Assembly: GCF_000160075.2 (NCBI RefSeq)
Contig: NZ_KI535340.1
Coordinates: 339,220 to 403,219, forward strand
From: Abiotrophia defectiva ATCC 49176
GTDB lineage: Bacteria; Bacillota; Bacilli; Lactobacillales; Aerococcaceae
Direction: 5' to 3'
DNA: 64,000 bases
The notes under the pieces are model-generated. The model was not told the origin of the DNA. It saw only the letters and a program-made list of their open reading frames with translations, and searched no databases. Positions within the stretch are counted from its first letter, which is position 1. Every line of letters begins with the position of its first letter. Below, one piece after another: positions 61,730 through 64,000 of this stretch. The translations under genes and the position numbers were made by a program.

Positions 61730-62590
61730 TTACGTTTGTAAGTAAATTTCGAGGGGATTTATTTGGTTTTGTCCATCTTGACGACCTAAGTTGTAGAGTG
61801 ACTCGAGAACTCGAATTTCGCGTTCGAATCTGCCAACTTCTAGGTGGGCAGATGGGCGTATGACGAAAAGTTCGCCTTGTGCTTCCAAGGTTTCGATCTG
61901 GTCCAGAGTCTGGTTATAGTGATAACCACGCTGGTTGAGGGCTTGGACCAAAGCCGGGAAGCGTCGATAAACGATTGAATAGAGTGGATTGGTGCGGGTG
62001 GCTTTCCGATAAGAGGCGGGTCTGGTAAGGACCACGATTAACTTATCGACATCCAGTTGGCGCGCGTAATGAACTGGAATGCTATCGCTAATACCACCGT
62101 CGAGATAGTCGCCGCCGGTTAGATAAGGGCTGGCGTCTAGCTGAATCATTTTAGAGACGAAGGGCAGAGCAGAGCTCGCTCTTAAGACTTCCATCTGGTC
62201 AAAGGCATCCTCAATCAAGGCGTATTCGGCCTTACCACTGGCTACATGGGTAACCACCGCATGGAAGCGGGTCGAGGAAGCTTTGAAGCGCTCGTTATCG
62301 AAAGGATCAAGTGTCATTGGGACTTGGTAGTAGGCGAAGTCCTTGTTGACATAGTTACCAGTCTTAAGCCAAGAGCTGAGACTCATGTAACGCTTGTCGC
62401 CAAGATAGCGCTGGTTATAACGCCAAGCTCGGCCTATTTGACCACTGACATAATTGACCCCGAAAAGGGCCCCTGCAGACACAGCCACAATTTCATCCAC
62501 GGGAATTTGGGCTGCCATCAGGCTATCGAGGACACCAGCTGAGTATAAGCCGCGCATCCCGCCGCCTTCGAAGACCATGCCTATCCGCAT
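61730..62590 (-). CDS. Patatin-like phospholipase
   Basis: 286 aa. Oxyanion motif GGGMRG, nucleophile Ser in VSAGALFG and catalytic Asp in DGGISD give a complete Ser-Asp dyad. Cytoplasmic, no signal peptide. It is of the YjjU/RssA-like bacterial group and probably hydrolyses acyl esters of lipids. AAAGGAGGCAG precedes the ATG. Upstream 62591-62727 contains a short ACCCT/AGGGT stem and no clear promoter I would commit to. Confidence 0.9.
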   Translation of the reverse strand: MRIGMVFEGGGMRGLYSAGVLDSLMAAQIPVDEIVAVSAGALFGVNYVSGQIGRAWRYNQRYLGDKRYMSLSSWLKTGNYVNKDFAYYQVPMTLDPFDNERFKASSTRFHAVVTHVASGKAEYALIEDAFDQMEVLRASSALPFVSKMIQLDASPYLTGGDYLDGGISDSIPVHYARQLDVDKLIVVLTRPASYRKATRTNPLYSIVYRRFPALVQALNQRGYHYNQTLDQIETLEAQGELFVIRPSAHLEVGRFEREIRVLESLYNLGRQDGQNQINPLEIYLQT

Positions 62591-62727
62591 ATTCTGCCTC
62601 CTTTACGAGTCGATGTCATAACCCTGTTAGGGTGAGGTTACAACAAACTTTACGAGCCTAAAGTGATTCATACTACCATTGTATACCAAATTGATTCAGA
62701 AATAAAGCGACTTTTTCTGAAAAGCAG

Positions 62728-62756
62728 TAGACATTATATGTCAATTGTGTTATAGT
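62728..62756 (+). promoter_or_regulatory. Promoter of the nadR-like gene
   Basis: TAGACA, 17-nt spacer, TATAGT; the expected start (about 62763) falls inside the first operator copy. Confidence 0.65.
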
Positions 62757-62761
62757 TAAAT

Positions 62762-62850
62762 TAAGTTAGCGTCTAACTTATTTAATTTTTGGAAAATTAA
62801 AGTTAGAGTCTGACTTAATTTTAGGCCTGATTAAAGTCAGCATCTAACTT
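62762..62850 (+). promoter_or_regulatory. Three palindromic operator copies in the nadR leader
   Basis: Copy 1 AAGTTAG-CGT-CTAACTT (62763-62779, arms extended by one base each side), copy 2 AAGTTAG-AGT-CTGACTT (62800-62816), copy 3 AAGTCAG-CAT-CTAACTT (62834-62850). Consensus AAGTYAG-3nt-CTRACTT, starts 37 and 34 nt apart. All lie at or after the transcription start, which fits a repressor. Half-site-like GTTAGAG recurs at the ribosome site and again early in the coding region. Confidence 0.75.
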
Positions 62851-62873
62851 TATAGGGCAAAAGAGGTTAGAGA

Positions 62874-64000
62874 ATGGTAAAACGAAAGAAGTTAGAGAAT
62901 GTGACGTCCCTTGGTATCGTCTTTGGGACTTTCGCCCCGCTACACGTTGGGCATATTGATATTATTAACCAGGCCAAGCGCCACAATGATGGGGTCCTAA
63001 CCATCGTATCAGGTTATGACGGGGATCGAGGGGATCTAATCGGGCTGAGTCTACGCAAGAGATTCCGTTATACACGCGAGACCTTCCGCTACGATGACTT
63101 AGTCATTGTTGATAAGCTGGATGAGAATCATATTCCGGCCTATCCTAATGGTTGGGTAGAGTGGCTAGCCAAGATCGATGAGTCCATTGCCCAGTATGTG
63201 ACCTTCAGTGGCCAAGCTAAGCAAGCTAAGATTGTGGTCTATTGTGGCGAGACAGAGTATAAGGTTAAGATTAATGAATTGCGACCTGACTGGGAAGTAG
63301 TCCTAGTAAACCGTTCCCTAATTAAGATTTCAGGGACCATGATTCGGAATAATCCTCGTGCCCATTGGCATCAGATTGCCAAGCCATTCCGTCGTTTCTT
63401 CTCAACCAACGTTCTGATTGCAGGCTCTGCTTCCAACGGTAAGACGACCTTGTCGCGGGATTTATCACGTCTCTTCGGTTGCCCTTGGTCACCGGAATAT
63501 GCCCGCGAGTACCAGGAACGCTATAATGTCTTAGATGATGAATTGGACAAGAACGACTACACCTATCTCTTTACTGGCCAGTTCCGCCAGACTTCGGACT
63601 TGATTGACTCGCCGGCCAATAATGGTCTCATCATCGCTGATACCAACTCGACCATTACCATGGCCTATGCGGAGTACTACCTCAAGGACAGCCTGTCTGA
63701 GGAAGATTTCCAAGCCTTGACAGACGTCTACCAATCCATGATTGAGAAAGAAAAATGGGATAAGATTTTCGTTGTTCTGCCACAATCGGACTATGTGGAC
63801 GATGGGGTTCGGGACATGACCATGGCGGATGAAGAAACCCGCGATGCCTTCACCTCCCTAACCATCCAGCTCTTTGAAGAAGCGGGATTGGCTGACAAGA
63901 TTGTCTACTTGGGTAATCCTAAGCCAGGCCAGACCTTCTTCGAAAGTCTTTATGAAACAGCCAAAATTGAAATTGCAAACCTATTGAATCAGGAGGTATA
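62874..64000 (+). CDS. nadR: NadR-type NMN adenylyltransferase / nicotinamide riboside kinase (runs off the window)
   Basis: At least 375 aa, open at the window end. N-terminal nucleotidyltransferase domain with GTFAPLHVGHIDII (HxGH) and ISGTMIRNNP; C-terminal kinase domain with P-loop AGSASNGKTTLSRDL. Unlike enterobacterial NadR it has no N-terminal helix-turn-helix, so it is enzyme only. It makes NMN from nicotinamide riboside and NAD from NMN. The last bases AGGAGGTATA look like a ribosome site for a following gene, often pnuC in related bacteria, so the stop is probably just beyond the edge. Confidence 0.93.
   Translation, partial: MVKRKKLENVTSLGIVFGTFAPLHVGHIDIINQAKRHNDGVLTIVSGYDGDRGDLIGLSLRKRFRYTRETFRYDDLVIVDKLDENHIPAYPNGWVEWLAKIDESIAQYVTFSGQAKQAKIVVYCGETEYKVKINELRPDWEVVLVNRSLIKISGTMIRNNPRAHWHQIAKPFRRFFSTNVLIAGSASNGKTTLSRDLSRLFGCPWSPEYAREYQERYNVLDDELDKNDYTYLFTGQFRQTSDLIDSPANNGLIIADTNSTITMAYAEYYLKDSLSEEDFQALTDVYQSMIEKEKWDKIFVVLPQSDYVDDGVRDMTMADEETRDAFTSLTIQLFEEAGLADKIVYLGNPKPGQTFFESLYETAKIEIANLLNQEV

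Noticed and set aside
1-64000. Mobile elements, prophage or integrated plasmid
   Set aside because: No transposase, integrase, relaxase, phage structural genes, target-site duplications or tRNA-flanked breaks were seen.

Overview
The window looks like chromosomal DNA of a low-to-mid G+C Firmicute of the order Lactobacillales. Supporting signs are the nrdR-dnaB-dnaI order, a murC/ytpR neighbourhood, CopY, class A sortase plus an LPxTG giant surface protein, a T-box leader, class Ib ribonucleotide reductase and NadR. The base composition (not far below 50% G+C by eye) and the gene set fit Aerococcaceae such as Abiotrophia, but that is inference. There is no transposase, integrase, phage gene or CRISPR array; the window reads as stable chromosome with several accessory metabolic islands.

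Layout. 1-292: end of an rRNA operon (23S tail, 5S, terminator). 428-3848: a secreted His/Gln-rich PepSY protein and an OmpR/HisKA two-component system. 4029-13325: the most unusual part, a tightly overlapping seven-gene operon behind a long structured leader. It encodes a CarS-like CTP:lipid cytidylyltransferase, two rifampicin-phosphotransferase-like ATP dikinases, a phosphatidylserine-synthase-like enzyme, a phosphatidylserine-decarboxylase-like enzyme, a UbiA-family prenyltransferase and a GNAT-like acyltransferase. This combination parallels the late steps of archaeal ether-lipid synthesis (DGGGP synthase, CarS, archaetidylserine synthase, decarboxylase) and suggests an undescribed phospholipid pathway. 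13350-20720: HXXEE membrane protein, type I pullulanase, small PepSY-like protein, M42 aminopeptidase, YtpR, a disordered protein and MurC. 20879-28300: replication and repair block (polA, mutM, coaE, nrdR, dnaB, dnaI).

28376-35194: orphan PTS EIIA, LacI-type regulator, sortase A, CopY regulator and the nrdIEF operon under NrdR boxes; nrdR itself lies at 25102-25578. 35211-38380: glycerol-dehydrogenase-like gene, an SDR dehydrogenase and a KdgT-type permease. 38561-49570: DeoR regulator and a ten-gene L-fucose operon: FucA aldolase, FucI isomerase, EIIB and EIIA PTS proteins without an EIIC, a ribose-type ABC transporter, a RhaB-family kinase, FucU mutarotase and FucO reductase. Together they import L-fucose and convert it to DHAP and 1,2-propanediol.

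49636-51557: T-box leader (probably Met), a MetQ-like binding protein and MTA/SAH nucleosidase. 51754-61097: a 3061-residue LPxTG surface protein with 16 CshA-like repeats, the likely substrate of the sortase. 61105-64000: LMW protein tyrosine phosphatase, a patatin-like phospholipase and, running off the window edge, a NadR-type NAD salvage enzyme preceded by three copies of a palindromic operator.
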